In this document: positions 1-12,033 of the stretch, one piece after another
Position numbering within the stretch: position 1 is the first letter of the stretch
Layout of the letters: each line of letters opens with the position of its first letter
DNA from: Chitinivibrionales bacterium
Lineage (GTDB): Bacteria > Fibrobacterota > Chitinivibrionia > Chitinivibrionales > JANQEN01
NCBI GenBank assembly: GCA_028278335.1
Contig: JANQEN010000070.1
Coordinates: 1 to 41,314 of the forward strand
Reading direction: 5' to 3'
Length of the DNA stretch: 41,314 bases
Translations under genes and position numbers: made by a program
Notes under the pieces: generated by a model
What the model saw: only the letters and a program-made list of their open reading frames with translations
What the model was told of the DNA's origin: nothing
Databases searched by the model: none

Positions 1-303
1 CTGCTGAGTAATTGATTCGTTTTTTCCTCATAAAATCCTCCAATAAGTGTATATTAAGTTACATTATGGAGAATTCCTGTTCACGCTGAACCTAGACAGA
101 AAAACAAAAGGAGATGTTTTCGGAAATATTTTCAGGTCATTATTTGAATGAATTTGACATATTCCAATCAAAACGACTTAATGGTGATTATTTCGATTAT
201 TCAAGTGTGCTTAAAACATTACAAAATGAAAAAACTACCCAATGATGAAAAACAAAACCTTGTTAAAAACAGTGTAGAAAAGCCGCAGGATGAAAATAAT
301 AAC

Positions 304-1197
304 ATGAAAAAGATTATTAAGAGTGACATTTACAAGTTTATTGCATTTACTGTGTTGTTTCTATTGTCAATAAGTATGAATTGTAACAAAAAAGTAGAAA
401 TGCAAAAGAAGGATTTGGATAGATTATTAGAAAGGCTCTATTCTGACAACTCTGTATTTAAAAATAAAGAGAGAGACGATAGTGTTATTTCAATAAATAT
501 TATTGATTCATTCATTACAGTTACAATTGACAACAGTGACACGTTATTTAATCAAAAATATTGTGAATTTCATCGATATGTGGCAGCTGATGATAATAAA
601 ATTGATTTTACTGTTAAATATAAATATGATTCAAAATTGCCAACCCATCCCGTGACCGGTAAGGATATGAAACTTAATGAAAGAAAACAAATTCTGGTAT
701 TTATGCCAATAAATAATTATGGAAATTTATTGAAAGCAGCATACATAGATAATATTGGATTTTTATCTGATTTAAATGGAAAATTTATGGGGAATTTTCA
801 AGAAAATGATTCTGTTTATGCTCATAATTATACTACCACAGGGCCATTAATTCTTAAAAATAAAAAATCTAAATCCAGGAAAGTGTTAGATCCATTTTCA
901 TTGGAAAATATGTATCTAAATAAAAATGAAATACAATATGATCAAATAAGTGTATATGACTATTTATACTATTTGCTATTAAAGTTTATTTTCTTCAAAG
1001 AAGATATAGACGTTACCGGTAATAATGGTTTGATAACTTTATCACCTGAAAAAATAGGTGATACTGTTAAGGACAAATATTTATTTAACGTTAAATATAA
1101 TGATTTTGTGTCAAAAGAAATTGCTGATGAAATGTTAAGTTTGGGGAAGGCTTTCGGGTTTAAGGTTAGAAAAGAAAATGTAACTCAAAGCCAATAG
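304..1197 (+). CDS. hypothetical lipoprotein-like protein, AT-rich orphan
   Basis: I do not recognise the family. The open frame runs upstream to 148, but the ATG at 304 is the better start because it opens a signal-peptide-like N-terminus: basic MKKIIKSDIYK, then a hydrophobic stretch ending SISMNCNKK. The cysteine there could be a lipidation site, although MNC is a poor lipobox. AGGA lies at 287-290, 13 nt upstream, a long spacing. The mature part is rich in Asn, Lys, Asp and Tyr, with no motif I can name. Base composition is strikingly AT-rich compared with serS and the genes after it, which suggests recent transfer or a rapidly evolving accessory gene. It stands alone, with no operon partner in the window. 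A secreted or membrane-anchored location is inferred only from the N-terminus. Confidence 0.6.
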   Translation: MKKIIKSDIYKFIAFTVLFLLSISMNCNKKVEMQKKDLDRLLERLYSDNSVFKNKERDDSVISINIIDSFITVTIDNSDTLFNQKYCEFHRYVAADDNKIDFTVKYKYDSKLPTHPVTGKDMKLNERKQILVFMPINNYGNLLKAAYIDNIGFLSDLNGKFMGNFQENDSVYAHNYTTTGPLILKNKKSKSRKVLDPFSLENMYLNKNEIQYDQISVYDYLYYLLLKFIFFKEDIDVTGNNGLITLSPEKIGDTVKDKYLFNVKYNDFVSKEIADEMLSLGKAFGFKVRKENVTQSQ

Positions 1198-4237
<3,040 letters not shown>

Positions 4238-4277
4238 GATAGAAGCGCTACAGGTACTTTAAACGGGGTGTTTGAAT

Positions 4278-5849
4278 ATGTCAATGTCAAGAAAAAAGGT
4301 CCTCTGGGTTGATGATGAGATTGAATTTCTTCGATCGCACATCATGTTTTTAGAGACCCGCGGCTATAGTGTAATTCCGGTGTTTAACGGGGATGATGCC
4401 ATCCATATTATTTCTGAAAAGCCCGGTGAGTTTGATATTGTTCTCTTAGATGAACAGATGCCCGGGCGTAATGGCTTGGATACTCTGGTGGTACTCAAAG
4501 ATATTGCACCGGACCTTCCGGTGGTTATGGTGACCAAGAGTGAAGAGGAGCAGGTCATGGAATCTGCCATGGGCCTAAATATTGATGGCTACCTTACCAA
4601 GCCGGTTAACCCTTCGCAAATTTTGCAGGTCTGCAAACAGCTCCTTCACTCCAAAGAGATTATGTCCTCACAGATCAAGCACGATTTTGTGCGGAGTTAC
4701 TCTTCCAATCGAGCAGCCATTCAAAACAAGATGGACATTGCAGAGTGGGTGTCACTTTATAAGAAACTTACCAAGTGGGATCTTAGGCTAAAGGGTGTCA
4801 AGGATGAGGGAATAAGACAGGCCCACTTGGGTCAGAAGTCCGATGCTGATAAGACCTTTTCGAATTTTGTTAGTGCTCACTATATGCAGTGGATGCAGGG
4901 AAAGGGTAAGGTGCCACTCTTTTCACCGCAAGTTCTGGATCAATTTGTTGTACCCCTGGTAAAGAAGGATGAGCGAGTTGTTTTTATTATACTTGACTCA
5001 ATGCGCTTGGACCAATACTATATGATCCAACCAAAGTTACGTGAGTATTATACGATTGAGGACCACTTCTTCTTTTCCATTTTGCCAAGTTCCGCAGAGT
5101 TTTCTCGTCCTGCGCTTCTTTCTGGGCTGTATCCTAAAGAGATCGCTCAGGAGTATCCTAAGATTTGGGCTGAGTTTGACAAGGAGTTTGCCCTTGGTGA
5201 TAAACAGGAAGCATCTCTTCATAAGAAAAAGCTGGCCAAGAGTGATATTAAGAGTGATATGGTTGAATACCTTCGGTTTGCTGATGAGAAAAACGCCCAA
5301 ACCTTTTTGAAAAACAAAGAGAAATACAGTGATAAAAAGTTGGTCACCATTGTGGTAGACTTTTTTGATCTCTTTATTCGCGAACAGATGACCACAAAAA
5401 TACTCCGTGATATTGCTCCTGATGAGGTCGGCTTTAGAGACCTTACTGAACAGTGGTTTGATAATTCTCGTGTGAGCCAAATCTTTTCTGAGCTTGCATC
5501 CCAGGATGTGACCGTTGTTTTTACATCAAGTAATGGCAGCAATCTCTGCACCCGGGGTGCCGAGTACTACGGTGATCAGGAATCAATGAAAACACTACGA
5601 TACTCCTATGGCGAAAAGATTACCTGTGATGAGCGGTATGCTTTTTATATGCACGAGCCGGAATTGTTCAATTTACCCAAAGGCACCGAGGAGACCAGTT
5701 GCATTGCCCTTCGGGAGAACTACTACTTTGTCAATCGTGACACCTACGCAGACTATACTGATCAGTACCAAAATAGTTTTCAACAGGGTGGTGTCTCTAT
5801 GTATGAGATGATCGTTCCCCTTGCTATTATGCGACCCAAGGATCAGTAA
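4278..5849 (+). CDS. porX: PorX-like response regulator with PglZ domain, metal ligands apparently lost
   Basis: This is a 523-aa two-domain protein. Residues ~4-120 are a CheY-like receiver (VLWVDDE, phospho-acceptor Asp58 in IVLLDEQMPG, T in MVTKS, Lys in YLTKP). The rest is a PglZ/alkaline-phosphatase-superfamily domain of the kind found in PorX. The family's LD.MRLDQ block is kept (LDSMRLDQY, Asp240), and the nucleophile position reads ILPSSAEF, with Ser271 where PorX has Thr. The later metal-ligand blocks differ: the expected TTDHG is TSSNG (416-420), and the expected QHGGVS near the C-terminus is QQGGVS (502-507). This implies a regulator that has lost, or altered, phosphodiesterase activity. 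A TTG at 4272 is in frame, but the ATG at 4278 is preferred, with GGGGTG at 4264-4269. The family comparison is from memory. Confidence 0.85.
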   Translation: MSMSRKKVLWVDDEIEFLRSHIMFLETRGYSVIPVFNGDDAIHIISEKPGEFDIVLLDEQMPGRNGLDTLVVLKDIAPDLPVVMVTKSEEEQVMESAMGLNIDGYLTKPVNPSQILQVCKQLLHSKEIMSSQIKHDFVRSYSSNRAAIQNKMDIAEWVSLYKKLTKWDLRLKGVKDEGIRQAHLGQKSDADKTFSNFVSAHYMQWMQGKGKVPLFSPQVLDQFVVPLVKKDERVVFIILDSMRLDQYYMIQPKLREYYTIEDHFFFSILPSSAEFSRPALLSGLYPKEIAQEYPKIWAEFDKEFALGDKQEASLHKKKLAKSDIKSDMVEYLRFADEKNAQTFLKNKEKYSDKKLVTIVVDFFDLFIREQMTTKILRDIAPDEVGFRDLTEQWFDNSRVSQIFSELASQDVTVVFTSSNGSNLCTRGAEYYGDQESMKTLRYSYGEKITCDERYAFYMHEPELFNLPKGTEETSCIALRENYYFVNRDTYADYTDQYQNSFQQGGVSMYEMIVPLAIMRPKDQ

Positions 5850-5859
5850 GGATCGCGCC

Positions 5860-6279
5860 ATGGAGATACAGAGTGCCAGCACCCAAGAGACCCGTGCATT
5901 TGGTTCCCAGATTGCAGATAAAAGTGAAGCGGGAATGGTATATGGGTTGATTGGTGAGTTAGGAAGTGGTAAAACCGAATTTGTCCGGGGCTTTGTGTCT
6001 CAGTTGTCACAGGATGCGGTGGTGAGAAGTCCCAGCTTTTCCTTAGTCAACACCTATCAGACGTCCCAGTTTTCTGTCCATCACTTTGATTTTTATCGGC
6101 TCTCCCGGGCAGATGAACTGTTTGAGATTGGCTTTGATGAGTATTTAGCAGATCCTCAGGCTCTTTGCCTTATTGAGTGGGCAGACATGTTTCCCGAGGT
6201 CATGCCAGAGCATGCTCGCTATATACAGTTTTCCGAAACAGCAAGCCACATTCGTTGCATTGCTGTTGACAAAGAGTAG
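5860..6279 (+). CDS. tsaE: tRNA threonylcarbamoyladenosine biosynthesis ATPase TsaE
   Basis: TsaE is the ATPase that, with TsaB and TsaD, makes t6A37 on ANN-decoding tRNAs. The Walker A motif is GELGSGKT at residues 32-39. Further family blocks are RSPSFSLVNTY and VHHFDFYRL, then LIEWADMFP. At 139 aa the length fits the family. I set the start at the ATG at 5860, with AAGGA at 5848-5852 overlapping the stop codon of the PorX-like gene. An in-frame TTG at 5821 lies inside that gene and has no such signal. The gene closes the serS-porY-porX-tsaE operon. TsaB and TsaD are not in the window. Confidence 0.92.
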   Translation: MEIQSASTQETRAFGSQIADKSEAGMVYGLIGELGSGKTEFVRGFVSQLSQDAVVRSPSFSLVNTYQTSQFSVHHFDFYRLSRADELFEIGFDEYLADPQALCLIEWADMFPEVMPEHARYIQFSETASHIRCIAVDKE

Positions 6280-6296
6280 TCATACATTAGCTGATT

Positions 6297-7766
6297 CTAT
6301 CGACCAATAATCTTTACTGCCTTGGTGCTATAGTTTTTCCACAGGATGTTTTCGATGTGATCTCTTGAGGGCGCCTCTGTGGTCGGACTCTCCTCTTCTT
6401 CCTTAGCTGGGGCCCAATTCTTCCCAACCACAATATCATACCAGGCATCAAGATAGAGCGCAACGATCTCAGAGAAGCGATCGTGGCTGGAGACAAAGTT
6501 GTTCCCGTTATGTTGAATTTGTTTGTAGGATTTGCGAAACATGGTAGAGGTCCATCCATACTCATAGAGGATAGACTTGTCCTTGAGAATGTCCCTTCGC
6601 ACAGGAATCATGCCAAAGCGTCGACACTCCTCAAGCTGTTTATTTTTGCTGGTAATAAAGAGGAAGAGTTTGTAGGCTAAAAGTGGAAAGGGGCACTTTT
6701 TAGGAATTGCCCAAAGCCATCCTCCTGTGGTGATTGATTTGGTGCCTGAGCGAAGTGGGGCACCATCCTCATGGATTTCTAAGGAGCATCCAGTGGGCAT
6801 GAGTGCAACACCAAGATCCTCCGGGTCTTGCACAAAACCGGAGAGGTCGTCTCGCCCTGTTCCATGAAGAAACATGCAGTCGAGCTGAGTCATAAAGGAG
6901 AGGAAAACGTCTTCCGAGTAAAAGCCATTCCAAAGATTTTCGCCTTTCCATTGTTGCTCCCACATAGCAGGATGATAAATCCCTGCATAGGCATAGGTAG
7001 CTTCCCACTGGAAGGCATCAACAACAGAGTTGTGCTTGAGATAGAGCATGGAGTTAAGGTCACCTTTGCATTGAAATACGCGATCAACAATGCGCAGGGC
7101 TGTACCCAGGTATTTTGCACCACGATGACCAATGCGTGCTTTTTTTTCTCCGTTATAGGCGCGCAAAGACCAGACCATACCTACCACAAAGATGTCAAAA
7201 AAATCCCACTCAGAAGGGTCCTCTTCTAAGATGTAATTACGGGGAAGGCCATAGCCGTTAAGCTCTTTTAGCTTCATATTTATTTCATTGCGATACTGGG
7301 ACCATATGTTCAGGACGTCCTCCACCTTGCTTTTGCGATAGACCATGACCCGTGTTTCATATTTTCGAGGAAGAAAATATTGCTTTCCCTGTTTTTGACC
7401 AAACCAGGTAAGGATATAGTCATCCTCAAAAATTTTTATGTCAGTCTCGGTAAGAAAGGTGTTAAGCGGCATTATATGTCCTTTGTTAGCCAGAGACCAG
7501 CATTTACCAAAGGGAATCTTTAACAGACTTACTCGCCGTTTACTCTCGGTAAAGGCAGCTTCGATGTTGTCAATGTGCGCAACACGGACCACATCAATCT
7601 TGACTCGATTCTCTTTCTCAAACTGCGGTATGACCTCTTTGCTGAAGTACTCATACTGTTGGTCGATCATATGGACAATGATCTTCATTTTTTTTCGGGC
7701 AAAACTGTGTGTTGGAACCAGCAGAATCACTAGTATGATGAGTAATCCTAAGGTCTCTTTTTTCAT
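6297..7766 (-). CDS. extracellular solute-binding protein (family 1-like), orphan
   Basis: The 489-aa product starts with a clear Sec signal peptide (MKKETLGLLIILVILLVP, cleavage probably near HSFA-RK). The fold resembles sugar-type ABC substrate-binding proteins: an early KIIVHMIDQQYEYF..VIPQFEKEN block, a central region with GYGLPRNY, and a late TTGGWLWAIPKK..AYKLFLFI block typical of family-1 binding proteins. It would bind a solute, probably a carbohydrate, in the periplasm. No permease or ATPase gene lies nearby, so the transport partner must be elsewhere or it has a sensory role. The C-terminus has an acidic, low-complexity patch (KEEEESPTTEAPS). It runs convergent to tsaE with a 17-nt gap. 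The ligand is unknown. Confidence 0.75.
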   Translation of the reverse strand: MKKETLGLLIILVILLVPTHSFARKKMKIIVHMIDQQYEYFSKEVIPQFEKENRVKIDVVRVAHIDNIEAAFTESKRRVSLLKIPFGKCWSLANKGHIMPLNTFLTETDIKIFEDDYILTWFGQKQGKQYFLPRKYETRVMVYRKSKVEDVLNIWSQYRNEINMKLKELNGYGLPRNYILEEDPSEWDFFDIFVVGMVWSLRAYNGEKKARIGHRGAKYLGTALRIVDRVFQCKGDLNSMLYLKHNSVVDAFQWEATYAYAGIYHPAMWEQQWKGENLWNGFYSEDVFLSFMTQLDCMFLHGTGRDDLSGFVQDPEDLGVALMPTGCSLEIHEDGAPLRSGTKSITTGGWLWAIPKKCPFPLLAYKLFLFITSKNKQLEECRRFGMIPVRRDILKDKSILYEYGWTSTMFRKSYKQIQHNGNNFVSSHDRFSEIVALYLDAWYDIVVGKNWAPAKEEEESPTTEAPSRDHIENILWKNYSTKAVKIIGR

Positions 7767-8000
7767 GATGTTATACCCTGATCCAATACAAGCATAGTGC
7801 TACATCCCAGTGGAGCGTGCCGATATCCCACGAATAGGTGCCATAACAATGAAGGTAGTGGCCATGGTCGTGATTGGTATCAAGCGGTACCATACTTGCT
7901 CTCTTGTTAACTTACACCTATATTTAGAGGCAAGTAAGGGCTTACTCATTCATGGCCTATGATGTATCTATAATTGTACATGATAATAGAAAAAAATTCT

Positions 8001-9116
8001 ATGCAAAAATCAACACACTCCCGAGTTTGGATTGAAATTGATCTGAGGGCAATACGTCAGAATTACCGACGTATTGCGCAATCAGTCAAGCCAGCTACGG
8101 TGATGGCAGTGCTTAAAGCCAATGCCTACGGGCTTGGCATCGAACCGATTGCAAAGACATTGATCGATGCTGGTGTATGTCGCATTGGCGTTGCTTCTTT
8201 GGAAGAAGCGCTTCCTCTTGCGAAAAAAAATCACATCCAAATCCAGATTTTAGGGAGCATGGTTTCATCGGAAATACCTGAGGCAATCAAATACAACATT
8301 ATTTGCCCCGTTACTGATATAAATATGGCCCAGGCCATTTCTAAGGAGGCTGCAAAGCAGGGTAAAAAAGCAATCGTACATCTTTTAATTGATACGGGCA
8401 TGGGTCGATTGGGTATTCCTTACGATGGTTCAGAGATTGAAATAAAAAAATGCATGGCCAGTCCTCACCTACAGGTTGAAGGGGTCTACTCACATTTTGC
8501 CAATGCAAACAACCCCCACCATCCTAAAACGAAAGAGCAGGTTCAACTCTTTAAGGATTTGCTTAGAAAGCTAAAACCGGAAACTTTTCCACTTATTCAT
8601 CTAGCCAATTCCGATGCAATTAATAATTTTAAAGATACCTATTTCAATATGGTAAGGACCGGTATCAACCTATACGGTGTGTTTGATTTGTTGGGAAGGC
8701 GAACCTATAATTTAAAACCGACTCTGGCGTTGAAAACTAAACTCATTGCCAAACGTCTTCTTCCGGCTGGCACTACCATAGGATATGGGTGTACACACAC
8801 CCTTTTTAAGGAGACACTGGTTGGGACGATTCCAGCTGGTTATGCCGATGGAATCCCAACTTCAGCGGGAAATTCTGCACTGGTTCTAATTGCTGGTAAG
8901 GAATGTCCTATTATTGGTCAGGTTTCTATGGATTATACTACCATTGATCTTTCACAGCATCCTCAGGCAAAACGGGGAGATATTGTGACCATTATCGGGC
9001 GCTCAAAGGATCGGGAGATTACGGTTGAAGATTGGGCAAAGAATAAACAGTCCCATCCCTATGATGTGATCTGCTCTTTGGGTAATCGTGTTGCCCGGGT
9101 CTATAAAAACGGGTAA
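8001..9116 (+). CDS. alr: alanine racemase
   Basis: Alr interconverts L- and D-alanine for peptidoglycan, using PLP. Lys39 in VMAVLKANAYG is the PLP lysine, and the AGYADGIP block and GQVSMDYTTID are further signatures. The start is uncertain: in-frame TTG (7974) and ATG (7980) codons exist, but a TATAAT at 7969-7974 would place transcription start near 7981, so I prefer the ATG at 8001. That gives 371 aa and the usual short lead into VWIEIDLRAI. A weak hairpin lies downstream (9136-9152). The gene is monocistronic or read with clpB; about 200 bases separate them. Confidence 0.95.
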   Translation: MQKSTHSRVWIEIDLRAIRQNYRRIAQSVKPATVMAVLKANAYGLGIEPIAKTLIDAGVCRIGVASLEEALPLAKKNHIQIQILGSMVSSEIPEAIKYNIICPVTDINMAQAISKEAAKQGKKAIVHLLIDTGMGRLGIPYDGSEIEIKKCMASPHLQVEGVYSHFANANNPHHPKTKEQVQLFKDLLRKLKPETFPLIHLANSDAINNFKDTYFNMVRTGINLYGVFDLLGRRTYNLKPTLALKTKLIAKRLLPAGTTIGYGCTHTLFKETLVGTIPAGYADGIPTSAGNSALVLIAGKECPIIGQVSMDYTTIDLSQHPQAKRGDIVTIIGRSKDREITVEDWAKNKQSHPYDVICSLGNRVARVYKNG

Positions 9117-9135
9117 TGATTTTTAAAACAGTGTT

Positions 9136-9164
9136 TGTTTCATTTTGAAACAGATGTTTTGATT
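9136..9164 (+). terminator. weak hairpin after alr, possible terminator
   Basis: TGTTTC (9136-9141), loop ATTTT and GAAACA (9147-9152) form a perfect 6-bp AT-rich stem, followed by a T-rich stretch (GATGTTTTGATTTT). The stem is weak and the U-tract broken, so termination would be partial at best. Confidence 0.3.
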
Positions 9165-9200
9165 TTGTGAATTGAAATGAGTCCCTTTTTCGATCTACAA

Positions 9201-9231
9201 TTGTTTGTTTAAGCACATCTCATTCTATAAT
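9201..9231 (+). promoter_or_regulatory. candidate sigma-70 promoter for clpB
   Basis: A perfect TATAAT lies at 9226-9231. Two overlapping TTGTTT hexamers (9201-9206 and 9205-9210) sit upstream with spacers of 19 and 15, neither ideal. No CIRCE-type inverted repeat and no clear sigma-32 consensus was seen, so heat-shock control is not visible here. Confidence 0.35.
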
Positions 9232-9313
9232 AGGGAGTTATAGTGTCTCACTTAATTGGCATTCTGGTTGCGTTTGACTTGGGTAGAAAATTGATACATT
9301 GGAGGAAAAGAAT

Positions 9314-11905
9314 ATGGATTTACAGAAATTTACCCAGAAAGCACAAGAGGCAATTCAACAGGCACACAATAGTGCTTTTGAATTGAATCATCAGGAAATT
9401 ACCCCGATACATCTTCTAAATGCCCTCTTTAATCAGGAAGAGGGATTGGCAACAACAATTGTAACCAAGGCCGGTGGATCACCATCGCAACTGCAGAATG
9501 AACTTATAGAAAAACTACAAAAGATGCCCTCTGTTTCAGGCTCTGGAGCTCAACAGGCCCTTTTATCCAAGGACTCCTCCTTGGTATTGAATGAGGCACT
9601 TAAAATCGCAAAAAGAATGAAGGATGACTATGTTAGCGTTGACCACTTATTATTGGCTCTTTTAGAAAAGAGCAATGAGTGCAAAGAGATGTTGCAGCAG
9701 AATGGTATAAATCCCTCTGCTGTTTTAGCTGCCTTTAAGGAAGTGCGCGGAAAACAGCGTGTCACCAGTAATAACCCAGAGTCAACCTTTCAAGCATTGG
9801 AAAAGTATGCTCGGGATCTTACTGATATGGCCTTGCAAGGGAAACTTGATCCGGTCATTGGTAGGGATGACGAGATCCGTCGTATTATACAAATTTTATC
9901 GCGGAGAACAAAAAACAATCCTGTTTTAATTGGTGATCCTGGTGTGGGAAAAACTGCCATTGCTGAAGGGTTAGCACTTCGTATTGTGCGCGGAGATGTG
10001 CCGGAAGGGTTGAAAAATAGAAAGCTAGTATCCCTTGACATGGGAGCATTGATTGCCGGGGCAAAATTTCGTGGTGAGTTTGAAGAACGACTTAAAGCGG
10101 TGCTCAAGGAGGTGACCGATGCGGATGGCGCGATTATCCTTTTTATTGATGAGTTGCATACCGTTGTTGGTGCTGGAGCGGCTGAGGGTGCCATGGATGC
10201 GGGCAATTTACTCAAGCCAATGCTTGCACGAGGAGAGTTACACTGCATTGGTGCCACAACATTAGATGAATACCGTAAGCATGTGGAGAAGGACAAAGCC
10301 TTAGAGCGACGCTTTCAGACAGTGATGGTTGATCAACCATCAGTGGAAGATACAATTTCGATTTTACGAGGTTTACGGGAGAGATATGAGGTGCATCATG
10401 GGGTTAAGATTCGTGATAGTGCCATTGTTTCTGCTGCGGTTTTGTCGGACCGGTACATCTCTGAGCGTTTTCTTCCTGATAAGGCCATTGATCTTGTTGA
10501 TGAGGCAGCAGCTAAGTTACGAACAGAGATCGATAGCAGTCCAACAGAACTTGACGAGGTGCATAGAAAACAGATGCAAATGGAGATCGAGATCGAAGGA
10601 CTAAAAAAGGAAAAGGATAGTGCTTCAAAGGAGCGTCTGATTTGTTTGAAATCTCAATTGGGTGATATTAAAAGTAAAGCAGCAGAACTACAAACTCGGT
10701 GGGACATGGAAAAGGAAAAGGTACAGAAGCTTCAAATTCTTCGAAAGGATTTGGAGCAGAAGCGGGTTGATCTTGAACGGGCTCAGCGGGATTATTTATT
10801 ATCAGAGGCAGCGCAATTACAGCATGGTGAGATCCCTCGCTTGGAGGAACAATTGAAGCGAGCAGAAGAGACCTTGCGGGAGCAGGATTCATCGAGTCGA
10901 TTGCTTAAGGAGGAGGTAGACGAAGAGGATATTGCACTGATAATCAGCAGGTGGACACACATACCGGTGAGTAAATTAGTCCAAGGTGAAAAGGAGAAGC
11001 TCTTAGTACTCTCTGATCACTTGCACAAACGGGTTGTTGGTCAGGATATCGCGGTTGATGCAGTGGCCGATGCCGTACTTCGTGCTCGTGCCGGTCTTAA
11101 GGATCCCAATAGGCCCATTGGTAGCTTTATCTTTTTAGGTCCCACTGGAGTTGGCAAGACTGAGCTTGCCCGCTCATTGGCCTTTGAGTTGTTTGATGAT
11201 GAGCGAGCCATGGTACGCTTTGACATGTCGGAATATATGGAGAAGCATTCTGTCTCCCGTTTGATTGGCGCACCTCCTGGCTATGTTGGCTATGATGAAG
11301 GCGGGCAGTTAACCGAGGCAATACGGAGAAAACCCTATTCGGTCATTCTTTTTGACGAGATCGAGAAGGCCCATGCAGATGTGTTTAATGTACTATTGCA
11401 GATACTCGATGATGGGAGAGTGACTGATTCCCAGGGGCATGTGGTGAATTTTAAAAACACAATCATTATAATGACCTCTAATATTGGCAGTGAGCTGATT
11501 ACCGAAGAGATTCAGAACTCACATACCTCTCTAGAGGATACAGTGCTTGCTAAGGTGCGCCAGCATTTTAGGCCGGAATTTCTCAATCGTGTTGACGAAG
11601 TAATACAGTTTCAAACTTTGACAAAGGAGCATTTGGTTGATATTGTATCTATTCAGTTAGCACTTTTTGCTCAACGTTTTAAGGATAAGCATATAAAACT
11701 TCAGGTACATGAGGATGCTAAAAAGCTTTTAGCAGAGTTAGGGTTTGATCCGGTGTATGGAGCACGTCCTCTCAAGCGAGCTATTCAGAAATCCTTGGAG
11801 ACACCAATCTCTCGCATGCTCATTAGTGGTGAACTTGGCGATGGAGACAGCTTGCTGGTTGGCGTTGAACAGGACGCACTAGCTTTTTCAAAGGACTCGT
11901 CATAA
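9314..11905 (+). CDS. clpB: ATP-dependent disaggregase ClpB
   Basis: ClpB is the hexameric AAA+ chaperone that, with DnaK, resolubilises protein aggregates. The domains run in order: N-terminal Clp repeat domain (residues ~1-145), NBD1 with Walker [14 protein letters not shown] and Walker [16 protein letters not shown], the long coiled-coil middle domain (roughly 400-520, charged heptads) that separates ClpB from ClpA/ClpC, then NBD2 with [12 protein letters not shown] and [11 protein letters not shown], and the small C-terminal domain. No ClpP-binding IGF/L loop was noticed. The ATG at 9314 follows GGAGG at 9301-9305. A TTG at 9299 is in frame but lies before that ribosome site. The length of 863 aa is normal. 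Confidence 0.97.
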   Translation: MDLQKFTQKAQEAIQQAHNSAFELNHQEITPIHLLNALFNQEEGLATTIVTKAGGSPSQLQNELIEKLQKMPSVSGSGAQQALLSKDSSLVLNEALKIAKRMKDDYVSVDHLLLALLEKSNECKEMLQQNGINPSAVLAAFKEVRGKQRVTSNNPESTFQALEKYARDLTDMALQGKLDPVIGRDDEIRRIIQILSRRTKNNPVLIGDPGVGKTAIAEGLALRIVRGDVPEGLKNRKLVSLDMGALIAGAKFRGEFEERLKAVLKEVTDADGAIILFIDELHTVVGAGAAEGAMDAGNLLKPMLARGELHCIGATTLDEYRKHVEKDKALERRFQTVMVDQPSVEDTISILRGLRERYEVHHGVKIRDSAIVSAAVLSDRYISERFLPDKAIDLVDEAAAKLRTEIDSSPTELDEVHRKQMQMEIEIEGLKKEKDSASKERLICLKSQLGDIKSKAAELQTRWDMEKEKVQKLQILRKDLEQKRVDLERAQRDYLLSEAAQLQHGEIPRLEEQLKRAEETLREQDSSSRLLKEEVDEEDIALIISRWTHIPVSKLVQGEKEKLLVLSDHLHKRVVGQDIAVDAVADAVLRARAGLKDPNRPIGSFIFLGPTGVGKTELARSLAFELFDDERAMVRFDMSEYMEKHSVSRLIGAPPGYVGYDEGGQLTEAIRRKPYSVILFDEIEKAHADVFNVLLQILDDGRVTDSQGHVVNFKNTIIIMTSNIGSELITEEIQNSHTSLEDTVLAKVRQHFRPEFLNRVDEVIQFQTLTKEHLVDIVSIQLALFAQRFKDKHIKLQVHEDAKKLLAELGFDPVYGARPLKRAIQKSLETPISRMLISGELGDGDSLLVGVEQDALAFSKDSS

Positions 11906-12033
11906 TCCATTTTAATGGCCCAATTAGCATCAGTTTTCATCACCTCTAGAGAGATTTTGTTAAACAGCTGAGGCGGAAAAGATTATTTTCATTTGAAATT
12001 GATATACCCATCTTTGATTTAGATTGAGCAAAT

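Noticed and set aside
6828..7229. 133-aa open frame antisense to the solute-binding protein gene
   Set aside because: Shadow frame without ribosome site; the sense gene has a clean signal peptide and family blocks.
9117..9313. CIRCE element or sigma-32 promoter expected ahead of clpB
   Set aside because: No TTAGCACTC-N9-GAGTGCTAA inverted repeat and no CTTGAA..CCCCAT pair found; only a TATAAT is visible.
9790..10296. 168-aa open frame antisense to clpB
   Set aside because: Ser/Pro/Ala-rich shadow of the conserved NBD1 coding strand; no expression signals.
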